Shown here: positions 46,568 to 55,654 of the stretch, one piece after another
Layout of the letters: the number at the start of each line of letters is the position of its first letter
Position numbering within the stretch: position 1 is the stretch's first letter
NCBI RefSeq assembly: GCF_009903625.1
Contig: NZ_CP047569.1
Span: 1,644,501-1,708,500, forward strand
Length of the DNA: 64,000 nt
Source of the DNA: Microbulbifer sp. ALW1
Lineage (GTDB): Bacteria > Pseudomonadota > Gammaproteobacteria > Pseudomonadales > Cellvibrionaceae
Reading direction: 5' to 3'
Program-made: the position numbers and the translations under genes
Notes under the pieces: generated by a model
Told to the model about the DNA's origin: nothing
The model's input: only the letters and a program-made list of their open reading frames with translations
The model's database searches: none

Positions 46568-46592
46568 GAGAAGTAGCTCGATTCAGTAGATG

Positions 46593-47312
46593 CTAAGTAT
46601 TCTCCACATTGTGATAAACCGCCTGCACATCCTCCAAATCTTCCAGCATGTCCATAAACTTCTCAAACAACGCCACATCATCCCCACTGATCTGTGTATA
46701 GGTCTGCGGCACAAACTGAATCTCATCTACTTCAAAGTCGATATCACCAAAGGCTTCAATCAACGCCTGCTTGGCTTTGAAGTAATCGGTATGCGGTGCG
46801 AATACGGAGAGTTTGCCGTCTTCGTTTTCGATATCGGTGACATCCACGTCGGCTTCCATCAGGGCTTCCAGTACCGCTTCTTCGTCGTCGTGTTTGAACA
46901 CCAGGATCGCCAGGTGATCGAAGCTGTGGCTGACGGAGCCTTCGGTGCCGATCTTGGTTTTGGTTTTGGTGAAGGCCTGACGCACGTCGCCGAAGGTGCG
47001 GTTGGGGTTGTCGGTCAGGCATTCGATGATGGCCATGCAGCCGCCGGGGCCGAAGCCTTCGTAGCGGGCGCGCGCGAAGTCTTCGCCGGCGCCACCCTTG
47101 GCCTTGTCGATGGCCTTTTCGATTACGTGGGTGGGGACCTGTTCTTTCTTGGCGCGCTCGATCAGGCTGCGCAGGGCCAGGTTGCCGTTGGGGTCGACGC
47201 CTCCAGACTTGGCGCTCACATAGATCTCGCGGCCGTAGCGGCTGTAGACCCGAGCCTTCATGTTCGAGGTCTTGGCCATGGAATCTTTGCGGTTCTGATA
47301 GGCTCTGCCCAT
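46593..47312 (-). CDS. YebC/PmpR family protein (YeeN-type)
   Basis: Protein of 239 residues in the YebC family, first described as transcription regulators and now linked to translation at stalled ribosomes. The N-terminus [20 protein letters not shown] differs from classic YebC (MAGHSKWANIKHRK) and fits the second paralogue, YeeN. Other landmarks are [30 protein letters not shown] and the C-terminal [14 protein letters not shown] lies eight bases before the ATG at 47312; the longer frame is not supported. It borders the island. Confidence 0.9.
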   Translation of the reverse strand: MGRAYQNRKDSMAKTSNMKARVYSRYGREIYVSAKSGGVDPNGNLALRSLIERAKKEQVPTHVIEKAIDKAKGGAGEDFARARYEGFGPGGCMAIIECLTDNPNRTFGDVRQAFTKTKTKIGTEGSVSHSFDHLAILVFKHDDEEAVLEALMEADVDVTDIENEDGKLSVFAPHTDYFKAKQALIEAFGDIDFEVDEIQFVPQTYTQISGDDVALFEKFMDMLEDLEDVQAVYHNVENT

Positions 47313-47441
47313 GGGGGGATGCTCCAAATTCATTGAGGTGGGCGATTTTACTGGCAGGTAGAGGGAAATTGAAGCCGTTCGCTGTCCGGGGATGTGACGC
47401 TGGCTGGCTTGGCAGTCAGCTTGCTTGTTCAATGGATGTGA

Positions 47442-47473
47442 CCAAAAAAAGACCGGCCAGAGGCCGGTCAAAA
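47442..47473 (-). terminator. terminator after xdhABC
   Basis: Minus strand: GACCGGCC-TCTG-GCCGGTC followed by seven T residues, 60 bases beyond the xdhC stop. Confidence 0.88.
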
Positions 47474-47533
47474 AGACAGGGTAGGTGTTAGTACCCCTTG
47501 TGAGCGCGGTTGAGCGGGCTGATTACGTGTCTT

Positions 47534-48466
47534 TCAGCCCGCCTGCTGTTTGATTTCGATCGCCTGGCCCGTTTGTGGCTCCTGCGCCTGCAATGCCTTC
47601 AACTGGCTCCACTGCAAACCGCGGCGGGTGGCCTTGCTGCTATCAGCCCTCTCGCCTGTGCGGTGTTCGGCTACCAGCGCGATCATTTCCGCACTGATGG
47701 AAACGGCTACTTCCATGGGACGTTTGCCGGGTACGTCCGAGCGCCCCACCGGGCTGCGGATATTGCGGATCTCTTCCTCGCTGAAGCCGCGTTGTTGCAA
47801 CCGCTGCTGAAAGCGCACCGCCTTGGTCTGGGAACCGATCAGGCCAATGGAAGCCGGTGCCTGTCCTTGGTCCAGTCCCTGTTCCTTTCGATGCTGTTCC
47901 AGCAGTTTCCAGCACAGGTCGAAATCCAGCGCGTGGTTGTGGGTCAGGATCAGCGCGTGGGCGCCGCGACAGAGTTCCGGGGCGTCGCCGGCCGGGTCGT
48001 CGGTGTGGTGTACCGTGACATTTGCGGGTACCTGCTGTGGAAAGGTTTCCGCGCGGGAATCCACCCAGGTGATCTGCCAGGGCAATTGCCCGACGACGGT
48101 CATCAGTGCCTGGGCCACATGGCCAGCACCGAATACCACTAGGCGCGCTTCGCTGCCGCCCTGGGCCTCCAGTAGTACCGCGACGCTGCCGCCGCAACAC
48201 TGGCCGAGGCTGGCGCCCAGTGGGAAGTGCGCCAGGTCGAAGCCGTATTCCCGGGCATCGAGGCGCGCGCGGGCACGCTCGATGACTTTGTATTCCAGGT
48301 GTCCGCCGCCGATGGTGTCGTAGGTGTCGCCGCCGGTGATCACCATTTTGCTGGCGGGCTCCCGCGGTACAGAGCCGGTTACGCCCAGTACGGTGACCAG
48401 TACGTAAGGTTCGCCACGGTTTTCACAGTCGGCTACGGCCTTGTGCCACGGGAGTTGCTGCATCAT
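47534..48466 (-). CDS. xdhC: xanthine dehydrogenase accessory protein XdhC
   Basis: Binds molybdenum cofactor, promotes its sulphuration and inserts it into xanthine dehydrogenase; it is not part of the mature enzyme. The 310 residues have an N-terminal XdhC/CoxI domain (VLGVTGSVPREPASKMVITG, TIGGGHLEYKVIE, GQCCGGSV) and a C-terminal Rossmann region (LVVFGAGHVAQAL, GLIGSQTKAVRF, RSPVGRSDVPGKRPMEVAVSI). Its ATG overlaps the xdhB stop (ATGATG), so the two are translationally coupled. Confidence 0.93.
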   Translation of the reverse strand: MMQQLPWHKAVADCENRGEPYVLVTVLGVTGSVPREPASKMVITGGDTYDTIGGGHLEYKVIERARARLDAREYGFDLAHFPLGASLGQCCGGSVAVLLEAQGGSEARLVVFGAGHVAQALMTVVGQLPWQITWVDSRAETFPQQVPANVTVHHTDDPAGDAPELCRGAHALILTHNHALDFDLCWKLLEQHRKEQGLDQGQAPASIGLIGSQTKAVRFQQRLQQRGFSEEEIRNIRSPVGRSDVPGKRPMEVAVSISAEMIALVAEHRTGERADSSKATRRGLQWSQLKALQAQEPQTGQAIEIKQQAG

Positions 48467-50880
48467 GCGGGCTCGCCCTCCTGCGCTTTTTGCGCGGCCT
48501 GCTCTGTGGATAACTCTGCCGCCTGGGCCTCCACCCACTGCTGGGTACGGGTGATGGCGCCGAGTACCCGTTCCGGGGTGGCCGGGGTGTCCAGCGGGGT
48601 GCTGTGACGGTAGTCGGCAATACTGGCGATGGCATCACGCAGGGCAGACCAGACCGCCATGCCGAGCATGAAGGGCGGTTCGCCCACGGCTTTGGAGCGG
48701 AACACGGTGGCCTCTTTGTTGGGGCTGTTTTCCAGCAGCGTCACCCGGAAATCCAGCGGCGCGTCGGATACTGCCGGGATCTTGTAGGTGGCGGGGCCGT
48801 TACTGAGCAGGCGGCCATCGTCGGCGTAGACTAGCTCTTCGGTGGTCAGCCAGCCCGCGCCCTGCACAAAAGCCCCTTCGATCTGGCCGATGTCGATGGC
48901 CGGGTTCAGGGACTGGCCCACGTCGTGGAGGATGTCTGTGCGCAGTATCCGGTATTCCCCGGTGAGGGTGTCGACGATCACTTCCGAGCAGGCGGCGCCG
49001 TTGGCGTAGTAATAGAAGGGACGGCCGGTTCCGGTGTTGCGGTCGTAGTGGATTTTCGGGGTCTGGTAATAGCCGCTGGAAAACAGCGGGATACGCGCGG
49101 TGTAGGCGCCCTGTACAAACTCGGCCCAATCCACTGCGTGCTCGCCGGCGATTACCTGGTTGTTGGCGAAGCGCACTTCGCTCTCCGGCACACCGAATTT
49201 TTTCGCGGCGTACTCGGCCAGGTTGGCTTTGATTTTTTCGCAGGCGTCCAGCGCCGCCATGCCGTTCAGGTCGGAACCGGAAGAGGCGGCAGTGGGGGAG
49301 GTGTTGGGTACCTTGTCGGTGCGGGTGGAGGTGACCTTGATCTTGTCGAGATCCACCTGGAAGGCGGCCGCTACGACCTGTGCCACCTTGATGTAGAGGC
49401 CCTGTCCCATCTCGGTGCCGCCGTGGTTCACCAGGATGCTGCCATCGGTGTAGATATGCACCAGGGCACCGGCCTGGTTGAGGTGCTGTACGGTAAAGGA
49501 AATACCGAATTTCACCGGGGTGAGGGAAATGCCGCGTTTGAGTACCGGGTTGTCGCTGTTGAAGCGTTTGATTTCCTCGCGGCGCTGGCGGTAATCGGCG
49601 CTCGCTTCCAGCTTTTCGATCAGGTCGCCCAGCACGTGCTGTTCCACTACCTGTCCGTAGTGGGTGGTATCGCGGCCGGGGCGATAGAGATTGCGCTTGC
49701 GCACATCCAGCGGGTCCAGGTTGAGATGGCGGGCGATGTCGTCCATGGCCATTTCAATGGTCATCATCCCCTGGGGGCCACCGAAACCGCGAAAGGCGGT
49801 GTTGGAAACTGTGTGGGTTTTGCAGCGGTGGCCAAGCACACGGGCCGGACCGAGACTGTAGGCATTGTCCGAGTGGAACATGGCGCGGTCGACAATCGCA
49901 TCGGACAGGTCCGGTGAATAACCACAGCGACCGGCAACCATGATGTCCGCGCCCTGCAACACGCCGTCGTCGTCAAAACCGAGGTCGTAGGTGTTGTAAA
50001 AATCGTGGCGCTTGCCGGTCTGCACCATGTCATCGTAACGGGCGAGGCGGTATTTCACCGCGCGTCCTGTGTGGCGGGCGAGCAGGGCGGCCACGCAGGC
50101 CAGCGGTGCCGCCTGGGTTTCTTTGCCGCCGAAGCCGCCACCCATGCGGCGCACTTCTACGGTGACTTCGTGAATCGGCAGGTTCAGTACTTCGGCGACC
50201 AGGGTCTGCACTTCCGAGGGATGCTGGCTGGAGGTGTGCACATGCACGCCGGCATCTTCGGTGGGTTCTACCAGGCATGCCTGTCCCTCGAGATAAAAGT
50301 GCTCCTGACCGCCCACATTGATTTCGCCCTGGAGGCGATGGGGCGCTTCGTTCAGGGCTTTTTCGTAGTCGCCACGCTGTTGGGTGTGGTCCGGGCGCAC
50401 AAAAATCTGTTTCTTCAATGCGTCGTGCACAGTAACCGCGTGATCCAGTGGTTCGTATTCCACTTTTGCCAGACGCGCGGCCTGGCGCGCTGCGCGCAGG
50501 CTGGTGGCGGCGACCGCAAACAATGGTTGGCCCACGTGCTCCACCAGGCCATTGGCGAGCACCGGGTCGCCGGGGAACACCGGGCCTATATCGATATGCC
50601 CGGGCACGTCGTCGACGGTGAGCACGGCGACCACACCGGGATAGGCGCGTACCGCGGACAGGTCCATGGATTTGATGTTGGCGTGGGCGTGACTGCTCTG
50701 GCCCACCGCTGCGTGCAGCAAGCCTTCCGGTTCCGGCAGGTCGTCGATATAGCGCGCTTCACCGCGCACGTGTTTCCAGGCGCTGTCGTGCATGGCGGAA
50801 TTGCCGGCGACGCCGCGGGCGGAATTGGTTCGATCTTTTGCGCTGTCTTCTGTGTTGGAAACGTCTGGGAGTTTACGCAT
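48463..50880 (-). CDS. xdhB: xanthine dehydrogenase, molybdopterin-binding subunit
   Basis: Large catalytic subunit that oxidises hypoxanthine and xanthine to urate. The 805 residues carry the aldehyde oxidase/xanthine dehydrogenase a/b hammerhead domain near 38-145 (HVRGEARYIDDLPEPEG) and molybdopterin-binding domains with RRMGGGFGGKET, TAFRGFGGPQGM, NHGGTEMGQGL, AASSGSDLNG and KAVGEPPFMLG, which holds the conserved catalytic Glu near residue 750. It overlaps xdhA by eight bases. Confidence 0.95.
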   Translation of the reverse strand: MRKLPDVSNTEDSAKDRTNSARGVAGNSAMHDSAWKHVRGEARYIDDLPEPEGLLHAAVGQSSHAHANIKSMDLSAVRAYPGVVAVLTVDDVPGHIDIGPVFPGDPVLANGLVEHVGQPLFAVAATSLRAARQAARLAKVEYEPLDHAVTVHDALKKQIFVRPDHTQQRGDYEKALNEAPHRLQGEINVGGQEHFYLEGQACLVEPTEDAGVHVHTSSQHPSEVQTLVAEVLNLPIHEVTVEVRRMGGGFGGKETQAAPLACVAALLARHTGRAVKYRLARYDDMVQTGKRHDFYNTYDLGFDDDGVLQGADIMVAGRCGYSPDLSDAIVDRAMFHSDNAYSLGPARVLGHRCKTHTVSNTAFRGFGGPQGMMTIEMAMDDIARHLNLDPLDVRKRNLYRPGRDTTHYGQVVEQHVLGDLIEKLEASADYRQRREEIKRFNSDNPVLKRGISLTPVKFGISFTVQHLNQAGALVHIYTDGSILVNHGGTEMGQGLYIKVAQVVAAAFQVDLDKIKVTSTRTDKVPNTSPTAASSGSDLNGMAALDACEKIKANLAEYAAKKFGVPESEVRFANNQVIAGEHAVDWAEFVQGAYTARIPLFSSGYYQTPKIHYDRNTGTGRPFYYYANGAACSEVIVDTLTGEYRILRTDILHDVGQSLNPAIDIGQIEGAFVQGAGWLTTEELVYADDGRLLSNGPATYKIPAVSDAPLDFRVTLLENSPNKEATVFRSKAVGEPPFMLGMAVWSALRDAIASIADYRHSTPLDTPATPERVLGAITRTQQWVEAQAAELSTEQAAQKAQEGEPA

Positions 50881-52444
50881 ATTCGCTCACCATCAATGGT
50901 TTGTGATTATTGTCCGCGTGGTGTTTGACGGGTTTGAAGTCGCTGCGGGCAGAATCCAAAAGAGCGCGGCGGATCAGGTTGCCGGCCACCTGCTGGCGGT
51001 ATTCCGCGGAGGCGCGCACATCGGTCATGGGGGAGAAGTCCTCGGCGAGGGCGCTCACGGCGCGCGCGACAGCGCTTAAATTCCAGGGCTTTCCGCGCAG
51101 TTCCAACTCGGCGTTCAGTGCGCGCTTGGGAATGGCGGCCATGCCGCCAAAGGCCAGGCGGCAGTCTTCCACAATGGCGCCGTCGAGCTTGAACCAGAAG
51201 GCGCCCAGCACCGCAGAAATATCGTCGTCCAGGCGTTTGGAAATTTTGTAGATCAGCAGTTGCTCGTCGGCCTGGGATTCCGGAATCCATACACCGCGAA
51301 TGAATTCATTCGCGCGCAGGTCGGTTTTTTTGTAATCGTGGAAAAAGTCCTCGATCGGCAGTCGGCGCACGCCGTCTGCGCTATCCAGTTCCAGTTCGGC
51401 GCCGAGGGCGATCAGTGCCGGCGGCATGTCGCCGATGGGGGAGGCGTTGCCGATGTTGCCGCCGAGGGTGCCGCGGTTACGAATCTGTTTGGAACCGAGG
51501 CGCTCAAGCATGGTGTGGAAATGTGGCCAGCGACTTGCCAGCGCCTGCTCGACCGCGCGGTAACTGGCGGCGGCGCCCAGGTAGAGGCCGTCGGCTTCTT
51601 CACGGATTTCCTGTAGCTCCGGGATATTGTTGATCGCGATAACGTGGTCGAGGTCGCGCAGGAACTGGGTGATTTCCAGGGACAGGTCGGTACCGCCGGC
51701 AATCAGACGCGCCTGGGGATATTCCGCGCGCAGTTGGCGCAGTTGCTCGAGGCTGGCGGGCGCGTCGTAGCGACGACCGGACTCGCTGCTTACCGATATG
51801 GAATTGTCCTGCACCTGCTTGAGCTCGGCGATCATTTCCGGGTTTTGCAGCCAGGCCGGGCCGCGCAGGTCGATTTCGTTTTGCGTGGAACCCTGCCCGG
51901 TCCCATCGACAGGCTCCCAGGATTGCACCGCCGCCTTGCGACCGGCCTCGACGATCGGCCGGTAACCGGTACAGCGGCAGAGGTTGCCGCCGAGGGATTC
52001 CATCAGTGCCGCGTCATCCGCAGTGGTGCCGGCGGCGCGGCTTTCGGTGTGCAGCGCAAACAGGGACATGATGATGCCCGGGGTGCAGAAGCCGCACTGG
52101 GCGCCGTGGCATTCCACCATTTCTTTCTGCACCGGGTGCGCGGGCTCGCTCTGCAGGCCGTCCACGGTAATCAGGTGCTTGCCGTGCAAGCTGCCCACCA
52201 GCGCAATACAACTGTTGACGCTGTCGTAGCGCAGCCGATCACCGACGTTTGTTGATGTCTGGCCGGAGGACTTGGTGGGCTCAACGGAGCCGATGGCCAC
52301 GGTACAGGCGCCACAGTCGCCGGAGGCACAGCCTTCTTTGGTACCGGTGAGACGCGCTTCGGTGCGCAGCCATTCCAGCACGGTGAGGTTGGGGTCGACG
52401 CTCGCCAGCTGCTGATGCCGACCATTCAGATAGAACTCGATCAC
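50873..52444 (-). CDS. xdhA: xanthine dehydrogenase, FAD and iron-sulphur subunit
   Basis: Electron-transfer subunit that passes electrons from the molybdenum site to NAD+. In its 523 residues the N-terminal [2Fe-2S] ferredoxin domain has CASGDCGAC, the second [2Fe-2S] domain has CHGAQCGFCTPG and GNLCRCTGY, and the FAD domain from about 205 has LIAGGTDLSLEI, GAAASYRAVEQAL and GTLGGNIGNASPIGD. It starts at a GTG with GGGGAAA six bases before it. A RutR-like box lies 160 bases upstream. Confidence 0.95.
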   Translation of the reverse strand: MIEFYLNGRHQQLASVDPNLTVLEWLRTEARLTGTKEGCASGDCGACTVAIGSVEPTKSSGQTSTNVGDRLRYDSVNSCIALVGSLHGKHLITVDGLQSEPAHPVQKEMVECHGAQCGFCTPGIIMSLFALHTESRAAGTTADDAALMESLGGNLCRCTGYRPIVEAGRKAAVQSWEPVDGTGQGSTQNEIDLRGPAWLQNPEMIAELKQVQDNSISVSSESGRRYDAPASLEQLRQLRAEYPQARLIAGGTDLSLEITQFLRDLDHVIAINNIPELQEIREEADGLYLGAAASYRAVEQALASRWPHFHTMLERLGSKQIRNRGTLGGNIGNASPIGDMPPALIALGAELELDSADGVRRLPIEDFFHDYKKTDLRANEFIRGVWIPESQADEQLLIYKISKRLDDDISAVLGAFWFKLDGAIVEDCRLAFGGMAAIPKRALNAELELRGKPWNLSAVARAVSALAEDFSPMTDVRASAEYRQQVAGNLIRRALLDSARSDFKPVKHHADNNHKPLMVSEYA

Positions 52445-52604
52445 TGTTTTCCCCGCATTTTCTTGGATTGCTTATTGATTTTGCGATGGTGGATTCCGGG
52501 CCTGTGGATAACAGGCTCCGGCGGTTTTCTCTCTTCACACGCGTTTCACGCCGTCGCCCGGTTATGGCTCCCAATAGCCGGACGAGTATTTGTTTTACAA
52601 TTTC

Positions 52605-52620
52605 CTGACCAAGTGGACAA
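52605..52620. promoter_or_regulatory. RutR-like operator in the xdhA-tetR gap
   Basis: CTGACCAAGTGGACAA matches the RutR palindrome TTGACCA-NN-TGGTCAA at 12 of 14 defined positions. Further half-sites TGGTCAG (52639-52645) and CTGACCA (52936-52942) lie nearer the TetR gene. The remaining gap 52445-52961 shows no gene I trust. Confidence 0.6.
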
Positions 52621-52961
52621 GTAAAAATTTTGTTTGAATGGTCAGGTTTTTATCGGTTCTTAGCGCCAGGCAGCATGAAACCTGATCATCCGGTCGAAAA
52701 ATATTTGGCGACCAGAATGCGGCTATGGGTGTTCGTTTCTTCTGCAGATGTCGGCGGAGGGAGGCAAGGCGAGAAGAGGTGGTGTAGCACGGCAGGTGAT
52801 GAGAGCCGCCTGCCGGCGGCCAGAGGCGGGGAAATTGTTGGAAATCGGCGAGTATCCACCGGATGAGGCCAGCTCACCGCGGGTTTTGCCTGACTCTGGC
52901 TGTTAAGCTATTGTCGAACGCTTGTCGAAAACGATCTGACCAAAACAATCACAAGAATCTT

Positions 52962-53711
52962 ATGCCCCGCCAGAAATCCACCGAAACCGACGATCTCGCT
53001 CGCGCCCTGGAAATGGCCCCCGAGGCTGAAGGCGCCTCTAAACCCGGCCGCAAAAAACGCCCGGGCAAGATTCGCGTCCGCAATCGCGAGCTGATCCTGT
53101 CCGCGGCGGAGGAAGAGTTCGCCCAGAATGGCTTCCGCGGTACCACCATCCAGCGCATTGCCGAGCGCGCGGAACTTCCCAAGTCCAACGTGCTTTACTA
53201 CTTCAGTAACAAGGAGCGTATCTACACCGCGCTGTTCGACACCATCACCGGGCGCTGGAACGCGATGCTGGAGTCGATCAAACCGGAAGACGACCCGGCC
53301 ATGACCCTGGCGCGCTTCATCAAGGCCAAGGTGGAAATGTCGCGCACCCATCCGCTGGCCTCGCGCCTGTTTGCGATGGAGGTGATTCAAGGCGCACCGG
53401 TGCTGAAAGAGCACCTGCGCACCAGTATGCGCGACTGGGTGCGGGACCGTTCCGGGGTAATGCAGCAGTGGATCGACGAGGGGCGTATGGCGCCGGTGGA
53501 CCCGGTGCAGCTGATTCTGCTGATCTGGTCTTCTACCCAGCACTACGCGGATTTCCAGACCCAGATCCTCATGATCGAAAACAAGGCGGAATACACCCGC
53601 GAGGATTTTGATCACGCGGCGAAGTTTTTGATCGACGTGGTCTTGCGGGGATGCGGGCTGGAGGTGCCTGACTTTGACTCGGTGGTTGTGGATCTCGAGC
53701 TTAATGCGTAG
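52962..53711 (+). CDS. TetR-family regulator, RutR-like
   Basis: Transcription regulator of 249 residues. A charged N-terminal extension (1-38) precedes the TetR HTH (ELILSAAEEEFAQNGFRGTT, IAERAELPKSNVLYYFSNKERIY). The C-terminal half (RTHPLASRLFAMEVIQGAP, WSSTQHYADFQTQI) is close to the RutR type, whose E. coli member senses uracil and controls pyrimidine and purine genes. The ATG at 52962 is chosen; the longer frame adds unlike sequence. It lies between xdhABC and guaD, each with a RutR-like box. Confidence 0.86.
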   Translation: MPRQKSTETDDLARALEMAPEAEGASKPGRKKRPGKIRVRNRELILSAAEEEFAQNGFRGTTIQRIAERAELPKSNVLYYFSNKERIYTALFDTITGRWNAMLESIKPEDDPAMTLARFIKAKVEMSRTHPLASRLFAMEVIQGAPVLKEHLRTSMRDWVRDRSGVMQQWIDEGRMAPVDPVQLILLIWSSTQHYADFQTQILMIENKAEYTREDFDHAAKFLIDVVLRGCGLEVPDFDSVVVDLELNA

Positions 53712-53715
53712 CTTT

Positions 53716-53731
53716 CTGACCATTTGATCAG
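53716..53731. promoter_or_regulatory. RutR-like operator before guaD
   Basis: CTGACCATTTGATCAG matches TTGACCA-NN-TGGTCAA at 11 of 14 defined positions and is itself a near palindrome. It starts five bases after the TetR stop and 100 bases before guaD. Confidence 0.55.
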
Positions 53732-53832
53732 GTTTTTGTTGACGCCACTGGTGTCACTGGTTTAATTTTTTCCGGCCTGCGGAGGGGAGAGACCGTGGGC
53801 GACGATAAAATAATTGCCAGATGAGAGTTACC

Positions 53833-55131
53833 ATGTCCCAACGCAAAGCCTTCCGATCCGCCATTCTCCACAGCATCGCTGACCCGCGGGAGGTCGGGAT
53901 CGAGGCTTCCTATGAGTACTTTGAAGACGGCCTGCTGGTGGTCGAGGACGGCAAAGTTCTTGAAGTCGGCCCCGCAGAGCAGCTTCTGGGCAGGTTCCCG
54001 GATGCGGCGCTGACGGAATACACCGACACCCTGATTACCTCCGGCTTTATCGATACCCATATCCACTACCCCCAGGTCGACATCATAGGCGCCTACGGGG
54101 AGCAGCTGCTGCAGTGGCTGGAAACCTATACCTTTCCCGCCGAGCGCAAATTCGAAGACCCGGCGCACGCCAGCAGCCGCGCGCAACTGTTCCTCAATGA
54201 ACTGCTGCGCAACGGCACCACCACCGCGCTGGTATTCGGTACCGTGCACAAGCAATCCATTGACGCCTTCTTCACCGAAGCGGACAAGCTCAATCTGCGC
54301 ATGATTGCCGGCAAGGTGATGATGGATCGCAATGCGCCGGAATACCTCTGCGATACCCCGGAAACGGCCTACCGCGACAGCAAAGAGCTGATCGAACGTT
54401 GGCACGGTAAGGGCCGCCTGCACTATGCCGTTACCCCGCGCTTTGCGCCCACCAGCACCCCCGAGCAGCTGGCCCTGGCTGGCAGGCTGTTGCAGGAATA
54501 TCCCGGTCTCTACATGCATACCCATATCTCCGAGAACAAACAGGAGATCGAGTGGGTGCGGGAGCTGTTCCCCGAGCGCAAGGGTTACCTCGATGTGTAC
54601 GACCACCACGGCCTCATCGGCGAGCGCTCGGTATTTGCCCACGGCGTGCATTTGTGTGATGAGGAGTGCCAGCGCCTGGGTGAGACCGGCTCCGCGGTTT
54701 CCTTTTGCCCCACCTCAAACCTGTTTCTTGGCAGTGGCCTGCTGGATCTGGACAAGCTGGAAGAGCACGGCGTGCGGGTGGGGCTGGGCACCGATGTGGG
54801 GGCGGGGACCAGCTTCTCGCAGCTGCAGAGCCTGAACGAGGCATACAAAGTACTGCAGCTGCAGGGCAAAAAACTCGACCCCTTCAAGGCGCTGTATCTC
54901 GCCACACTGGGGGGGGCACGCTCCCTGTATTTGGATGACCGTATCGGCAACCTGCAGCCGGGCAAGGATGCGGATTTTGTGGTGCTAGATTACAACGCCA
55001 CACCACTGATCGGCCATCGCATTGGGCAGGCCGGCAGCCTGATGGAAAAGCTGTTTGCGCTGATGATCCTCGGGGACGATCGCGCGGTGAAGGCAACCTA
55101 CGCCGCGGGTGTTTGCCGGCATCAGAAATGA
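53833..55131 (+). CDS. guaD: guanine deaminase
   Basis: Hydrolyses guanine to xanthine, which feeds xanthine dehydrogenase. The 432 residues show the amidohydrolase metal site GFIDTHIHYPQVD, then QWLETYTFPAE, MHTHISENKQEIEWV, FAHGVHLCDEE, SFCPTSNLFLGSGL and GLGTDVGAGTS with the catalytic Asp. The ATG at 53833 has GAGAG before it and is preferred over the one at 53821. Confidence 0.95.
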   Translation: MSQRKAFRSAILHSIADPREVGIEASYEYFEDGLLVVEDGKVLEVGPAEQLLGRFPDAALTEYTDTLITSGFIDTHIHYPQVDIIGAYGEQLLQWLETYTFPAERKFEDPAHASSRAQLFLNELLRNGTTTALVFGTVHKQSIDAFFTEADKLNLRMIAGKVMMDRNAPEYLCDTPETAYRDSKELIERWHGKGRLHYAVTPRFAPTSTPEQLALAGRLLQEYPGLYMHTHISENKQEIEWVRELFPERKGYLDVYDHHGLIGERSVFAHGVHLCDEECQRLGETGSAVSFCPTSNLFLGSGLLDLDKLEEHGVRVGLGTDVGAGTSFSQLQSLNEAYKVLQLQGKKLDPFKALYLATLGGARSLYLDDRIGNLQPGKDADFVVLDYNATPLIGHRIGQAGSLMEKLFALMILGDDRAVKATYAAGVCRHQK

Positions 55132-55169
55132 TTTTTAAGTCACTTGTTTAACGTTTTGTTGTTCATGTC

Positions 55170-55193
55170 TGGGGGCCTTGTGCCCCCTTTTTT
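55170..55193 (+). terminator. terminator after guaD
   Basis: GGGGGC pairs with GCCCCC over CTTGT and is followed by six T residues. Confidence 0.9.
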
Positions 55194-55293
55194 GTATTCT
55201 CTTTTTCTGCTCTCTATTTGTGCCCCGGGTATTTGCCGGGCGGCGAGCCCTTGGTCTGGCGTCCGATTTTCCCTGCCGCCGGTTTTCTGTATC

Positions 55294-55362
55294 GACTATC
55301 TCGGCAACCCTTCTATTTTGCGGGTGGCGGTTGAAATTTGACCGCATTATTTCGAGATAGTC
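55294..55362 (+). other. structured element between guaD and the purine permease
   Basis: GACTATCTCG (55294-55303) pairs perfectly with CGAGATAGTC (55353-55362). The 49 bases between can form ACCC/GGGT and GCGGT-9 nt-ACCGC, giving a possible three-way junction. It does not match the purine riboswitch consensus I know. The rest of 55194-55477 shows no gene. Confidence 0.45.
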
Positions 55363-55477
55363 ATCCCTTTAATTTCTGGTAAGTGGTGACACTTTTATTG
55401 AAAAGCCATAGGTTAAATTACGTATATTCGGGTTCTGACAGGATGATGTACCCTCTCTGAAAATGTTGTTGCAATCG

Positions 55478-55487
55478 TTGTATACAG
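55478..55487. promoter_or_regulatory. GntR-type operator before the purine permease
   Basis: TTGTATACAG differs by one base from the palindrome TTGTATACAA found before the GntR gene and puuE. It lies 168 bases before the permease start. Confidence 0.55.
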
Positions 55488-55654
55488 GATTATTATCAAT
55501 TCAGGCCTTGCTTCTTGACCTTTAAGTCAAAATTTTTTGTTTAAAAATGGCAGAAAGGCATAAAGAAGGCGCAGGAAAGGCGGGCCAAGCCAGCACCTAC
55601 CTGAGACAGAAGTTCGCTCTCTGGTAATAAACAACAATAATGAGAGGATCACCT

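Noticed and set aside
33280..46600. tRNA-Leu 3' end duplicated as an attachment site
   Set aside because: I looked for the T-arm/acceptor sequence near the right boundary and did not find it; no integrase gene is present.
52630..52866. 78-codon open frame between xdhA and the TetR gene
   Set aside because: No ribosome site, no likeness to a family, and it overlaps likely operator and promoter sequence.
55194..55654. Purine riboswitch upstream of the permease
   Set aside because: The conserved junction bases of the purine aptamer are not seen; only an unassigned stem structure is present.
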